Assembly (NCBI GenBank): GCA_004570425.1
Contig: SPQJ01000012.1
Coordinates: forward strand, 1 to 64,000
From: Bacillus sp. AZ43
GTDB lineage: Bacteria > Actinomycetota > Actinomycetes > Mycobacteriales > Geodermatophilaceae
Direction: 5' to 3'
Length of the DNA: 64,000 bases
Shown here: positions 19,238 to 27,292 of the stretch, piece after piece
Layout of the letters: every line of letters starts with the position of its first letter
Numbering within the stretch: position 1 is the first letter of the stretch
Made by a program: the position numbers and the translations under genes
The notes under the pieces: generated by a model
What the model was told of the DNA's origin: nothing
Database searches by the model: none
The model's input: only the letters and a program-made list of their open reading frames with translations

Positions 19238-21521
19238 CGAGGGGGGCGTAGCGGAGGACGAGGCGCTTGGTGCCGCCGGAGCCGAAGTCGACCGTCGCCT
19301 GGGCCTTGTCGCCGACGCCGTTGAGCTCGACCACCGTGCCGAGACCGAACGCGTCGTGGCTGACCCGGTCGCCGACCTCCACGGAGATGACCGCCCGGTT
19401 GCCGACGCCGCCGCGCAGCCCACCGGTCGACAGCCCCGTGGCCGCCACGCGGGTCTGCGCCGACGAGTAGGTGCTCGGCGAGGCCACCGGCTCCTTGCCC
19501 TCCCAGTGCACCGTGTCCTCGGGGAGCTCGTCGAGGAACCGGGACGGCGGGTTGTACGACGGCTGGCCCCAGCTCGTCCGCACGGTCGCCCGCGAGATGA
19601 ACAGCCGCTGCTGGGCGCGGGTGATCCCCACGTACGCCAGGCGCCGCTCCTCCTCGAGCTCGCGCGGGTCGCCGAGAGCGCGCAGGTGCGGGAAGACGCC
19701 GTCCTCGAGCCCGGTCAGGAAGACGACCGGGAACTCCAGGCCCTTGGCGGTGTGCAGCGTCATCATCGTGACCACGCCGGCGTCGTCACCGGTGACCGGG
19801 ATCTGGTCGGCGTCGGCCACCAGCGAGACCTGCTCGAGGAAGTCGGTGACCGTCCCGTTCGGGGTGGCCGCCTCGAACTCCGCGGCCACCGAGATGAGCT
19901 CGTTGAGGTTGTCGACGCGCCCCTCGTCCTGCGGGTCGGTGCTGGCCTGCAGCTCGGCGAGGTAGCCGGTGCGGTCGAGGATGCTCTCCAGCAGCGCCGC
20001 CGGGCCCGAGCCGGTCTCGACCAGCCGCTCGAACTCCTCCAGCAGCGCCACGAACTCCTGGATCGCCTTGAGCGAGCGCGTGGCGAGCTCGCCGACCTCC
20101 GAGCAGCGGCGCAGCGCGGAGGCGAAGGGGATCCGCTCGCGGTCCGCGAAGTTCTCGATGCACGTCTCGGCGCGGTCGCCGATGCCACGCTTCGGGGTGT
20201 TGATGACCCGCCGCAGGCTGACGACGTCGGCCGGGTTGGCGACCACCTTCAGGTAGGCCAGCGCGTCGCGGACCTCCTTGCGCTCGTAGAAGCGCACCCC
20301 GCCGACGACCTTGTACGGCATGCCGACCCGGATGAAGACCTCTTCGAACACACGTGAGGCGTTGTTGGTCCGGTAGAAGACCGCGATGTCCTTGGGCTGC
20401 GCGACGCCGTCGTCCACGAGCCTGTCGATCTGCTCGGCGACCCAGGCGGCCTCGTCGTGCTCGTTGTCCGCGACGTAGCCCTCGATCAGCTCGCCGTCAC
20501 CGGAGTCGGTCCACAGGTTCTTCGGACGGCGGCCGGTGTTGCGCGAGATGACCTGGTTGGCCGCCTTGAGGATCCGCTGCGTGGAGCGGTAGTTCTGCTC
20601 CAGCAGGATCGTGGTGGCCTGCGGGTAGTCGCGCTCGAACTCGTCGATGTTGCGGATCGTCGCGCCGCGGAAGGCGTAGATCGACTGGTCGGCGTCGCCG
20701 ACCACGCACAGCTCGGCGGGCGGCACCGGGCCGCCCTCGGGGCCGACCAGTTCGCGCACCAGCACGTACTGCGCGTGGTTGGTGTCCTGGTACTCGTCCA
20801 CCAGCACGTGCCGGAACCGCCGCCGGTAGTGCTCGGCCACGTCGGGGAACGCCTGCAGCAGGTGGACGGTGTTCATGATCAGGTCGTCGAAGTCCATGGC
20901 GTGCGCCTGGCGCAGCCGCTGCTGGTAGAGCTTGTAGGCCTCCGCCAGCACCTTCTCCGGCGCCGTCTGCGGGACGTAGCTCTCCTCGTCGACCAGCTCG
21001 TTCTTCAGGTTGGACACCTGCGCGGCCAGGCTGCGGCCCGGGTAGCGCTTCGCGTCGAGATCGAGGTCACGGGCGACCATCGTCATGAGCCGGACGGAGT
21101 CGCCCTGGTCGTAGATGGTGAACGACGACTTCAGGCCGAGCTTGGCGGCCTCGGCGCGCAGGATGCGCACGCACATCGAGTGGAACGTCGACACCCACAT
21201 GGCGCGGGCACGCGGCCCCACGAGGTGGGCCACCCGCTCCTTCATCTCGCCGGCGGCCTTGTTGGTGAACGTGATCGCGAGGATCTCGCCGGGCTGGGTG
21301 TTGCGGGCACCCAGCAGGTAGGCGATCCGGTGCGCCAGCACGCGGGTCTTGCCCGACCCCGCGCCCGCGACGATGAGCAGCGGGCCGCCCTCGTGGACGA
21401 CCGCCTGCCGCTGCGGGCCGTTGAGGCCGGCGAGCATGCGCTCGAGCTCGCGGCCCACCGAGCCCTTGGCGGTGCGCTGGAGCGCGGCGGTACCGGGGAG
21501 GGCTTCCTGGACGCTGCTCAT
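19227..21521 (-). CDS. uvrD1: UvrD/PcrA-type ATP-dependent DNA helicase
   Basis: 3'-5' SF1A helicase in nucleotide-excision and break repair. 764 residues from ATG 21521. Walker A GAGSGKT (about 53-59), TFTNKAAGEM, Walker B DEYQDT, GDADQSIYAFRGA, QNYRSTQ, and MTLHTAKGLEFPVVF plus VGITRAQQRL. The last 50 residues form the Tudor-like tail (VSHDAFGLGTVVEL) that binds Ku in mycobacterial UvrD1. A TACAGT -10-like box at 21536-21531 puts the transcription start near the start codon. Confidence 0.94.
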   Translation of the reverse strand: MSSVQEALPGTAALQRTAKGSVGRELERMLAGLNGPQRQAVVHEGGPLLIVAGAGSGKTRVLAHRIAYLLGARNTQPGEILAITFTNKAAGEMKERVAHLVGPRARAMWVSTFHSMCVRILRAEAAKLGLKSSFTIYDQGDSVRLMTMVARDLDLDAKRYPGRSLAAQVSNLKNELVDEESYVPQTAPEKVLAEAYKLYQQRLRQAHAMDFDDLIMNTVHLLQAFPDVAEHYRRRFRHVLVDEYQDTNHAQYVLVRELVGPEGGPVPPAELCVVGDADQSIYAFRGATIRNIDEFERDYPQATTILLEQNYRSTQRILKAANQVISRNTGRRPKNLWTDSGDGELIEGYVADNEHDEAAWVAEQIDRLVDDGVAQPKDIAVFYRTNNASRVFEEVFIRVGMPYKVVGGVRFYERKEVRDALAYLKVVANPADVVSLRRVINTPKRGIGDRAETCIENFADRERIPFASALRRCSEVGELATRSLKAIQEFVALLEEFERLVETGSGPAALLESILDRTGYLAELQASTDPQDEGRVDNLNELISVAAEFEAATPNGTVTDFLEQVSLVADADQIPVTGDDAGVVTMMTLHTAKGLEFPVVFLTGLEDGVFPHLRALGDPRELEEERRLAYVGITRAQQRLFISRATVRTSWGQPSYNPPSRFLDELPEDTVHWEGKEPVASPSTYSSAQTRVAATGLSTGGLRGGVGNRAVISVEVGDRVSHDAFGLGTVVELNGVGDKAQATVDFGSGGTKRLVLRYAPLVKL

Positions 21522-21530
21522 GACCACATC

Positions 21531-21536
21531 ACTGTA
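21531..21536 (-). promoter_or_regulatory. -10 box of uvrD1
   Basis: TACAGT on the minus strand, about 9 nt before ATG 21521 and 3 nt before an alternative GTG at 21527. Confidence 0.4.
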
Positions 21537-21634
21537 AGCCGGACGGGGGACACAGCAGGTCGCTGTCCACGAGCGTCACACCCGTCCCACGGAGGCCCTG
21601 GCGCCACCCGCCGGGGCATGGCAGACTCGCCGGC

Positions 21635-21697
21635 GTGCTCGCCACGGTCAGCTTTTTCTACGGTCACCGGGATCCGGTGTCCGTCACCGCTGGCTGA
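21635..21697 (+). CDS. Leader peptide with Phe-Phe-Tyr run (attenuator)
   Basis: A 20-codon open frame, GTG to TGA, with TTT-TTC-TAC (21653-21661) in mid-peptide (SFFYGHRDP). It lies about 90 nt before chorismate mutase and is followed by a terminator hairpin. A short hairpin, CACCGG-GAT-CCGGTG (21665-21679), starts just after the aromatic codons, where a stalled ribosome would disturb it. This is the layout of a Phe/Tyr-responsive attenuator. No clear Shine-Dalgarno precedes the GTG. Confidence 0.55.
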   Translation: MLATVSFFYGHRDPVSVTAG

Positions 21698-21711
21698 GCA
21701 ACCGCCGCAAC

Positions 21712-21742
21712 CGACGCCCCGGGCCCGAAGAGCCCCGGGGCG
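21712..21742 (+). terminator. Attenuator terminator before chorismate mutase
   Basis: ACGCCCCGGG and CCCGGGGCGT form a 10-bp stem with about a 10-nt loop, followed by TCGTCGTCTCC. It lies between the leader peptide stop (21697) and the chorismate mutase ribosome site, so it would act before the gene it controls. Confidence 0.6.
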
Positions 21743-21789
21743 TTCGTCGTCTCCGGGGGTCTGAGGGCCACCAGCCCCGGAGGACATCC

Positions 21790-22065
21790 ATGAGCACCAC
21801 CCCCGTCGCCGTCACCGGCTCCGCCGTCGACCGCATCGCCGAGCTGCGCCAGGAGATCGACGCCTGCGACGCCGAGATCATCGAGCTGGTCCGGCGCCGG
21901 CTGGCCGTCTCCGCGGAGATCGGCACGCTCCGCCGGGCCACCGGCGGCACGCGGCTCAACCTCGCCCGCGAGCAGCAGGTGCTCGCCCGCTTCCGCGAGG
22001 CCCTGGGCGACGACGGCGCCGCCCTCGGGATGCTCCTGCTGCGCCAGGGTCGCGGCCGGCTCTGA
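21790..22065 (+). CDS. aroQ: Chorismate mutase (AroQ type)
   Basis: Converts chorismate to prephenate for Phe and Tyr. 91 residues, all-helical AroQ fold: RIAELRQEIDACDAEII with the first active-site Arg (about 20), RRRLAVSAEIG, GGTRLNLAREQQVL and LLLRQGRGRL at the C-terminus. The short form and its ending match the Rv0948c type, which is activated by DAHP synthase. ATG with GGAGGA 5 nt upstream. Divergent from uvrD1, as in mycobacteria, and preceded by the leader-peptide attenuator. Confidence 0.9.
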   Translation: MSTTPVAVTGSAVDRIAELRQEIDACDAEIIELVRRRLAVSAEIGTLRRATGGTRLNLAREQQVLARFREALGDDGAALGMLLLRQGRGRL

Positions 22066-22093
22066 ACCGGACGACGGCCGCTGCGGCCGTGGC

Positions 22094-22387
22094 TCAGGGC
22101 ACGGCGCGCCAGACCAGCGAGTCCTCGTCGCCCAGGGCGGACACCTCCAGCAGCGTGCCCGGGCACGCGGCGAGAAGCTCCTCGCCCAGGTCGTGGGCGA
22201 GGCCCAGCGCCGCGTCGAGGTCGACCGCCGTCGCCTCGGTGGAGACGCGGACCAGGCCGCGCCCCTCCTCGCGCCAGATCCGCAGGCCGTCGTCGTCCGG
22301 GCGCAGGGCCGTGCCGAGGGCGTCGACGGCGCCGTCGTCCAGCGGGTCCTCCGGACGGTGGGCGAGGAAGAGGGTGAAGGTCTCCAC
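22094..22387 (-). CDS. Hypothetical protein, 97 residues
   Basis: GTG 22387 with GGGGAGA 8 nt upstream. An acidic, soluble protein starting VETFTLFLAHRPEDPLDDG and ending DEDSLVWRAVP; alternating strands and one helix (DAALGLAHDLGEELLAA). No signal peptide, no membrane segment, no cysteine motif. I do not recognise it. It is convergent with chorismate mutase. Coding character is supported by the G/C bias at third positions and the ribosome site. Confidence 0.6.
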   Translation of the reverse strand: METFTLFLAHRPEDPLDDGAVDALGTALRPDDDGLRIWREEGRGLVRVSTEATAVDLDAALGLAHDLGEELLAACPGTLLEVSALGDEDSLVWRAVP

Positions 22388-22471
22388 GGCGGAAGTCTCC
22401 CCTGCCCGGTGTATCCGGGGCGGCGTCCCCCGGCTCCTCCCAGGTACAGCAGCCGACCACGGGAAGGACCG

Positions 22472-22594
22472 ATGTCCCAGCCGCCCGTCCCGCCGTACCG
22501 GTACCGCCTGCCCGCTCCGGTCGCCGCGCGCATCCGCGCGACCGCGCCGCCGGCGACCGGCTCGCGGACGGACCGGCGGGAGGCCGGCCGCTGA
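22472..22594 (+). CDS. Possible small basic peptide, 40 residues
   Basis: ATG preceded by GGGAAGGA. The peptide starts SQPPVPPYRYRLPAPVAARI and is Arg/Pro/Ala-rich. It sits in a 400-nt gap between the hypothetical gene and the ECF41 promoter. Only the ribosome site supports it; it may be chance. Confidence 0.3.
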   Translation: MSQPPVPPYRYRLPAPVAARIRATAPPATGSRTDRREAGR

Positions 22595-22729
22595 TCGTCG
22601 TCCGGCTCGACCGGCCGGCCCGCCCTGACCCGCGGGCCGTCCGGACCTGCCGGAGGCCGGGGCATCGCTCCGGTCGCCGGGGCCGGTGGGGTCGCCAGGG
22701 GGATAACCCGGCCGGCCCCGGCCCCGAGA

Positions 22730-22756
22730 TGTCACATCCCTCCGTGCTGTCCCGTC
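22730..22756 (+). promoter_or_regulatory. ECF41-type sigma promoter
   Basis: TGTCACA (22730-22736), 16-nt spacer, CGTC (22753-22756), 37 nt before the first gene of the operon. This matches the known promoter signature of ECF41 sigma factors and implies autoregulation. Confidence 0.75.
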
Positions 22757-22793
22757 TCCATGGGTGAACGCCACCCGACGGAGAGGACCTGAC

Positions 22794-23354
22794 ATGACCG
22801 GCACCGCCCGCATCCCCCTCGACCCGCCCCGCGGCCTCGTCGTCCGCGTGGCCGAGTGGTGGACGCGCCGCACCTACGGAGCGGTCCTCGACCCGGTTCG
22901 CGCGAAGGGCCACCACCCGCGCCTGCTGATGACCTGGGCACGGAACGAGCAGTCGCTCGCCCGGTGGAACCGGCTCGACCCGACGCTCAAGGCCCTGGCC
23001 GTGATGTCGTCGGCCGCCGTCATCGGCTGCTCCTGGTGCATGGACTTCGGCCACTGGGAGAGCACCGACCGGGGCATCGATCCGGCCAAGCTGCGCGACG
23101 TCCCCCGCTGGCGCGAGAGCGAGCGCTTCACCGACCTCGAGCGGCAGGTGATGGCGTACGCCGAGGCCGTGACGCGGACCCCGCTGGAGGTCACCGACGA
23201 GATGGTCGCCGGCCTCCGGGAGCACCTGGACGACGCCGCTCTGGTGGAGCTCACCATGATGATCTCCGTGGAGAACGAGCGGTCACGGTTCAACAGCGCC
23301 CTGGGGCTGACCAGCCAGGGGTTCGTCGACCGCTGCGAGATCCCGCTCCGGTGA
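22794..23354 (+). CDS. Carboxymuconolactone decarboxylase-family protein
   Basis: 186 residues; ATG with GAGAGGA 6 nt upstream. All-helical CMD/AhpD-like fold with the redox pair Cys-x-x-Cys in GCSWCMDFGHW (about 79-89) and a His nearby, followed by VMAYAEAVTRTP. AhpD-like members act as peroxidase partners or alkylhydroperoxidases; here the likely role is redox or oxidative chemistry. It is the typical partner encoded beside ECF41 sigma factors and its stop overlaps the sigma-factor start (GTGA). Confidence 0.85.
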   Translation: MTGTARIPLDPPRGLVVRVAEWWTRRTYGAVLDPVRAKGHHPRLLMTWARNEQSLARWNRLDPTLKALAVMSSAAVIGCSWCMDFGHWESTDRGIDPAKLRDVPRWRESERFTDLERQVMAYAEAVTRTPLEVTDEMVAGLREHLDDAALVELTMMISVENERSRFNSALGLTSQGFVDRCEIPLR

Positions 23355-24247
23355 GCGCGGACGTCTTCGCGGCGCACAGCCGGCTGCTGTTCTCGGTGGC
23401 CTACCAGATGCTGGGCAGCGTCGCCGACGCCGAGGACGTCGTCCAGGACACCTGGCTGCGCTGGTCGGCGGCCGACCGCGAGGCCGTCGCCGACGCCCGC
23501 GCCTACCTGGTGCGGATCGCCTCCCGGCTGGCGCTCGACCGGCTGGGCTCGGCGCGGGCGAGGCGGGAGAGCTACGTCGGCCCGTGGCTCCCCGAGCCGC
23601 TGCTGACCGGCGCCGACCCGGTCGCGTCGGCGCCGGGACCCGCCGACCCGGCGGACGAGGCCGAGGTCGGTGAGCAGGTGTCGCTGGCCGTGCTCGTCGT
23701 CCTGGAGACCCTCTCGCCCGCGGAGCGCGCGGTGTTCGTGCTCCGCGAGGTGTTCGGCATGCCGACCGCGGAGGTGGCCGCGACGCTGGGCCGTACCGAG
23801 TCCGCCGTCCGGCAGATGGCCCACCGGGCGCGCGAGCACGTGCAGGCCCGCCGACCGCGCTTCGACGCCGACCGGCAGACCCAGCGCGAGATCACCGAGC
23901 GGCTCCTGGCCGCCTGCGCCGGCGGGGACCTCGACGCCCTGCTGGCCGCGCTCGCGCCCGGCGTCGTGCTCGTCAGCGACGGCGGCGGCAAGGTGTCGGC
24001 GGCCTTGCGACCCATCGTGGGCGCGGAGAAGGTTGCCCGCTTCGCACTCGGCGTGGCCGGTCAGGGGCTCGCGCTGCCCGGGCTGCGCATCGAGATCGCC
24101 GACGTCAACGGCGGACCGGCCATCGTCGCGTGGGCGGCCGGGGAGCCGCTGTTCTCGTTGTCGCCGGTCGTCGTCGACGGCCTGGTCGAGCAGCTCCTGC
24201 TCGTCCGAAACCCTGAGAAGCTGCGGGGCCTAGGCTCGCCCGGGTGA
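23351..24247 (+). CDS. sigJ: ECF41-group sigma factor (SigJ-like)
   Basis: 298 residues. Region 2 (VAYQMLGSVADAEDVVQDTW, about 15-34) and region 4 (LSPAERAVFVLREVFGM and SAVRQMAHRAREH, about 120-165), then a SnoaL-like C-terminal extension (about 180-290) with DGGGKVSAALRPI and a proline/Asn-rich end typical of ECF41, where it serves as built-in regulator in place of an anti-sigma factor. GTG start overlaps the CMD stop; the PIG-L gene start overlaps its stop. The upstream TGTCACA/CGTC promoter suggests it drives itself. Confidence 0.88.
   Translation: MSADVFAAHSRLLFSVAYQMLGSVADAEDVVQDTWLRWSAADREAVADARAYLVRIASRLALDRLGSARARRESYVGPWLPEPLLTGADPVASAPGPADPADEAEVGEQVSLAVLVVLETLSPAERAVFVLREVFGMPTAEVAATLGRTESAVRQMAHRAREHVQARRPRFDADRQTQREITERLLAACAGGDLDALLAALAPGVVLVSDGGGKVSAALRPIVGAEKVARFALGVAGQGLALPGLRIEIADVNGGPAIVAWAAGEPLFSLSPVVVDGLVEQLLLVRNPEKLRGLGSPG
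24231..24236 (+). promoter_or_regulatory. Possible internal -10 box before PIG-L gene
   Basis: TAGGCT, 7 nt before the GTG of the PIG-L gene and inside the end of the sigma-factor gene. It could give a leaderless mRNA separate from the ECF41 operon. Confidence 0.35.
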
Positions 24248-24978
24248 CCTTCCCCCTCCCCCGGACGCCGGCCGAGCACGTCGAGCGCGTCCTCTGCGTG
24301 CTCGCCCACCCCGACGACGTCGACTTCGGCTCGGCGGGCACCGTCGCGACCTGGACGGCGGCCGGCACCGAGGTCACCTACTGCATCGTCACCGACGGCG
24401 ACGCCGGCGGGTTCGACGAGACGCCGCGCGAGCAGATGCCGGTGCTGCGGCGGGCCGAGCAGACCGCGGCCGCCGCCGAGGTCGGCGTCACCGACGTCCG
24501 GTTCCTGGGCCATCCCGACGGGCGGCTGGAGCTGACCCTCGACCTGCGCCGCGACATCAGCCGGGTCATCCGGCAGGTCCGCCCGCAGCGGGTGCTCACC
24601 AGCTCGCCGGAGCGGTTCTGGGAGCGGATCGGCGCCAGCCACCCCGACCACATGACGGTCGGCGAGTCGACGCTGCGCGCGGTCTACCCCGACGCCCGCA
24701 ACCCGTTCGCCTTCCCGGAGCTGCTGGCCGACGAGGGGCTGGAGGCGTGGACGGTGTCGGAGGTGTGGCTGGGCGCCAGCCCGCGCGCCGACCACGCCGT
24801 CGACGTCACCGACGTCGTCGACCGCAAGCTCGCCGCGCTCCGCTCCCACGTCACCCAGGTCAGCCACATGCCCGACCTCGACGGCTTCGTCACCGGCTGG
24901 ATGAGCCAGACCGCGCAGCGCTTCGGGCTGCCCGAGGGCCGGCTCGCGGAGGCCTTCCACGTCGTCCACACGGCGTGA
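24244..24978 (+). CDS. PIG-L (LmbE-like) deacetylase
   Basis: 244 residues. Zinc site motifs AHPDDVD (about 21-27) and the HPDH of ASHPDHMTVG (about 135-144) are intact; VTDGDAGGFDETPRE follows the first motif. Family members remove N-acetyl groups from sugar conjugates; MshB in mycothiol synthesis and Mca are the best known in actinobacteria, but this length and pattern do not decide between them. The start overlaps the sigma-factor stop by GTGA. Confidence 0.85.
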   Translation: MTFPLPRTPAEHVERVLCVLAHPDDVDFGSAGTVATWTAAGTEVTYCIVTDGDAGGFDETPREQMPVLRRAEQTAAAAEVGVTDVRFLGHPDGRLELTLDLRRDISRVIRQVRPQRVLTSSPERFWERIGASHPDHMTVGESTLRAVYPDARNPFAFPELLADEGLEAWTVSEVWLGASPRADHAVDVTDVVDRKLAALRSHVTQVSHMPDLDGFVTGWMSQTAQRFGLPEGRLAEAFHVVHTA

Positions 24979-24991
24979 TCTGCTCGGCCCC

Positions 24992-25294
24992 ATGACCGAG
25001 GAGCAGTGGGAGGTTCTCGTCGAGCGGTTCGCCCACGGCGACGTGTCCCGCGGCCACATGTTCGGCTCGCAGGGGCTGCGGACCGGGCGGAAGTTCTTCG
25101 CGATCCGCTGGGAGGAGCAGCTGGTGCTCAAGCTCCCGCCGGCCCGGCTGACCGAGCTGGTCCAGGCCGGCGAGGCGACGCCGTTCGAGCCCATGGAGGG
25201 CCGACGGATGAACGGCTGGATCGTGCTGACCGGCGCCGCCGACCCGGCCCCGCTGGTGGAGGAGGCGCGGGCCTTCGTGGCCGCGCAGGCCTGA
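24992..25294 (+). CDS. TfoX N-terminal domain protein
   Basis: 100 residues. The TfoX_N fold is indicated by RGHMFGSQGLRTGRKFFAI, LVLKLPPARLTELV and the C-terminal GWIVLTGAAD. It is the small stand-alone form; no competence genes are nearby, so a role in DNA uptake is not implied. Starts 13 nt after the PIG-L stop. Confidence 0.8.
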   Translation: MTEEQWEVLVERFAHGDVSRGHMFGSQGLRTGRKFFAIRWEEQLVLKLPPARLTELVQAGEATPFEPMEGRRMNGWIVLTGAADPAPLVEEARAFVAAQA

Positions 25295-25295
25295 G

Positions 25296-25955
25296 TCACA
25301 GGAGGCGGTTGGTCGCCGCCCAGCGGGTGAGCTCGTTGCGGTTGGACAGCTGCAGCTTGCGCAGCACGTTGGAGGCGTGCGACTCCACGGTCTTCACCGA
25401 GATGAACAGCCGGGAGCCGATCTCGCGGTACGTGTAGCCGCGGGCCAGCAGCTGCATGACCTCGCGCTCCCGCGAGCTGAGCAGGTCCAGCCCGGGATCG
25501 GTGGCCTCCTCCTCCGGCTCGGGGGCCGCCGCGCCGCCGGCGGCGAACGCGTCGAGCACGAAGCCGGCCAGCCGGGGGCTGAAGACGACGTCCCCCTCGG
25601 CCACCCGGCGGACGGCGTCGAGCAGGTCGGTCCCGGAGATGGTCTTGGTGACGTAGCCGCGGGCGCCCGCCCGGATGACGGCGATGACGTCCTCGGCGGC
25701 GTCGGACACCGACAGCGCCAGCCACTTCACGTCCGGCAGCTCGGCGCGCAGCGTCTCGAGCACCGCGCGCCCGCCCCCGCCGGGCATGTGCACGTCCAGC
25801 AGGACGACGTCCGGGCGGGTGGCCCGGATGCCCTCGACGGCGGAGGTCACGTCGGCGCCCTCGCCGACGAACGTCACCGAGTCGCCCAGCTCGGCGCGTA
25901 CGCCGGCGCGGACCATGGCGTGGTCGTCGACCACGAAGACGCGCGGGGTGGTCAC
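25296..25955 (-). CDS. NarL/LuxR-family response regulator
   Basis: 219 residues; GTG with GAGGAG 7 nt upstream. Receiver domain with the phospho-acceptor Asp in VVLLDVHMP (about 54), conserved Asp-Asp at 10-11 and Lys in YVTKTIS; a Gly/Ala/Glu-rich linker; C-terminal LuxR HTH (LSSREREVMQLLARGYTYREI). GTG overlaps the stop of the histidine kinase (GTGA), so the two form a two-component pair. Targets likely include the divergent PspC genes. Confidence 0.92.
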   Translation of the reverse strand: MTTPRVFVVDDHAMVRAGVRAELGDSVTFVGEGADVTSAVEGIRATRPDVVLLDVHMPGGGGRAVLETLRAELPDVKWLALSVSDAAEDVIAVIRAGARGYVTKTISGTDLLDAVRRVAEGDVVFSPRLAGFVLDAFAAGGAAAPEPEEEATDPGLDLLSSREREVMQLLARGYTYREIGSRLFISVKTVESHASNVLRKLQLSNRNELTRWAATNRLL

Positions 25956-27157
25956 GTGCTCGCTCCTCTCGGGAGCACCAGCTCCACCTCCGTCCCCTCA
26001 CCGGGCGCCGACCGGACGACGGCGGTGCCGCCGAGCCGGGTCAGCCGGCCGGTGACCGAGTCGCGCAGCCCGCGCCGGTCGTCGGGGACCTCTGCCGGAT
26101 CGAACCCCTTGCCGCGGTCGCGGACGTAGACCGACACCCGGTCCGGGGTCACCTCGGTGTACAGGTCGGCCGCGGTGGCGCCGGAGTGCTTGGCCGCGTT
26201 GACCAGCGCCTCCCGGGTGGCCGCACCCAGGGCGGCGAGCGCCTCGTCGACCGGGGCGTCCCCGACGACGACGGGGTCGACGAGCAGCGCGTGGTCGGCC
26301 TCCACGTCGGAGACCATCCCCGCGACCAGGCCGGCCCAGGTGCCGCCCTCCCGGACGACCTGCGGGTCGTAGAGCCAGGCGCGCAGCTCGCGCTCCTGGC
26401 TGCGGGCCAGCCGGCTCACCGCCTGCTGGTCCTCCGCGTGCCGCTGGATGAGCGCCAGGGTCTGCAGGACCGAGTCGTGCAGGTGCGCGGCCACCGCGGC
26501 CCGCTCCTCCGACCGGACGCGGGCGGCGCGCTCGTCGGCGCGGGAGGCGAGCAGCCGCCGCCAGATGGGCGCCGTCGCGACCACCAGCCCGGTGAGGATG
26601 ACCAGCGTGGCGGCGAACCCGTTGCGCGCGTTGGCCAGCTGTCCCGTCGTGGCCAGCAGCAGGATCACCCCGGCCGCGGCCAGGGCGGCCCCGCCGGCCA
26701 GCGCCCAGCGCACGCCGGGGACGGCGAGGGTGCGGTCGGTGTCGAGCTGGCGCCAGATGACCGCCATGCCGACCGCGACCAGGATCAGCGGCACCACGAG
26801 GTCGCCGTTGCTCAGGCGGGCCAGCTGTCCGAGCACCACGACGGCGGCGACGCCGAGCGCGACCAGCGTGAGCAGCTGACGGCGCCCGGTGGGCCGTTCC
26901 AGCCGCACCGCGGCCGGGGTGGGCTCCTCCCCCGGCGCGGCGACCGGCATGGTGAGCCAGAGCAGCGCGTACATGACGACGCCGATGCCGAAGCTGGCGA
27001 GGACGACGAACGCCACCCGCACGATGAGCGGGTCCTGGCGCAGGTGCGCCGCGGTACCGGCGGCCACGCCGGCGAGCAGGCGACCCGACCGCGGGCGCAC
27101 CAGCGGCGGCCGGGAGCCGGCCGGCACGGGGGGCGCCCCGGTCGCAGTGGTGGTCAC
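25952..27157 (-). CDS. PspC-domain sensor histidine kinase
   Basis: 401 residues. N-terminal PspC domain (about 20-72: RPRSGRLLAGVAAGTAAHL, then a membrane helix), three or four further membrane segments to about 200, then a HisKA_3 dimerisation helix with H227-D (HLHDSVLQTL) and a HATPase domain (REALVNAAKHSG, DRGKGFDP). PspC-type kinases of actinobacteria sense envelope or membrane stress. GTG 27157 is the assumed start. Coupled to the response regulator downstream. Confidence 0.88.
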   Translation of the reverse strand: MTTTATGAPPVPAGSRPPLVRPRSGRLLAGVAAGTAAHLRQDPLIVRVAFVVLASFGIGVVMYALLWLTMPVAAPGEEPTPAAVRLERPTGRRQLLTLVALGVAAVVVLGQLARLSNGDLVVPLILVAVGMAVIWRQLDTDRTLAVPGVRWALAGGAALAAAGVILLLATTGQLANARNGFAATLVILTGLVVATAPIWRRLLASRADERAARVRSEERAAVAAHLHDSVLQTLALIQRHAEDQQAVSRLARSQERELRAWLYDPQVVREGGTWAGLVAGMVSDVEADHALLVDPVVVGDAPVDEALAALGAATREALVNAAKHSGATAADLYTEVTPDRVSVYVRDRGKGFDPAEVPDDRRGLRDSVTGRLTRLGGTAVVRSAPGEGTEVELVLPRGAST

Positions 27158-27195
27158 GTACTCGATCGTCGCACCGCGCACCTCGCCTGCGACAC

Positions 27196-27236
27196 GGGTG
27201 ATCACCCTGGAAGAGCAGTCCCGGACGATCCAGGGT
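27196..27236. promoter_or_regulatory. Palindromes in the PspC divergent promoter region
   Basis: GGGTGATCACCC (27196-27207) is a perfect 12-bp palindrome; ACCCTGG (27204-27210) and CCAGGGT (27230-27236) form a second inverted repeat. They lie between the kinase and the divergent PspC/LiaF-like gene, where the response regulator would bind. Confidence 0.4.
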
Positions 27237-27292
27237 CGGATGGGGGCGTTCCCTGATGGATTCCGGCGTCCCGGCTCGGCACGCTTGCTGCC

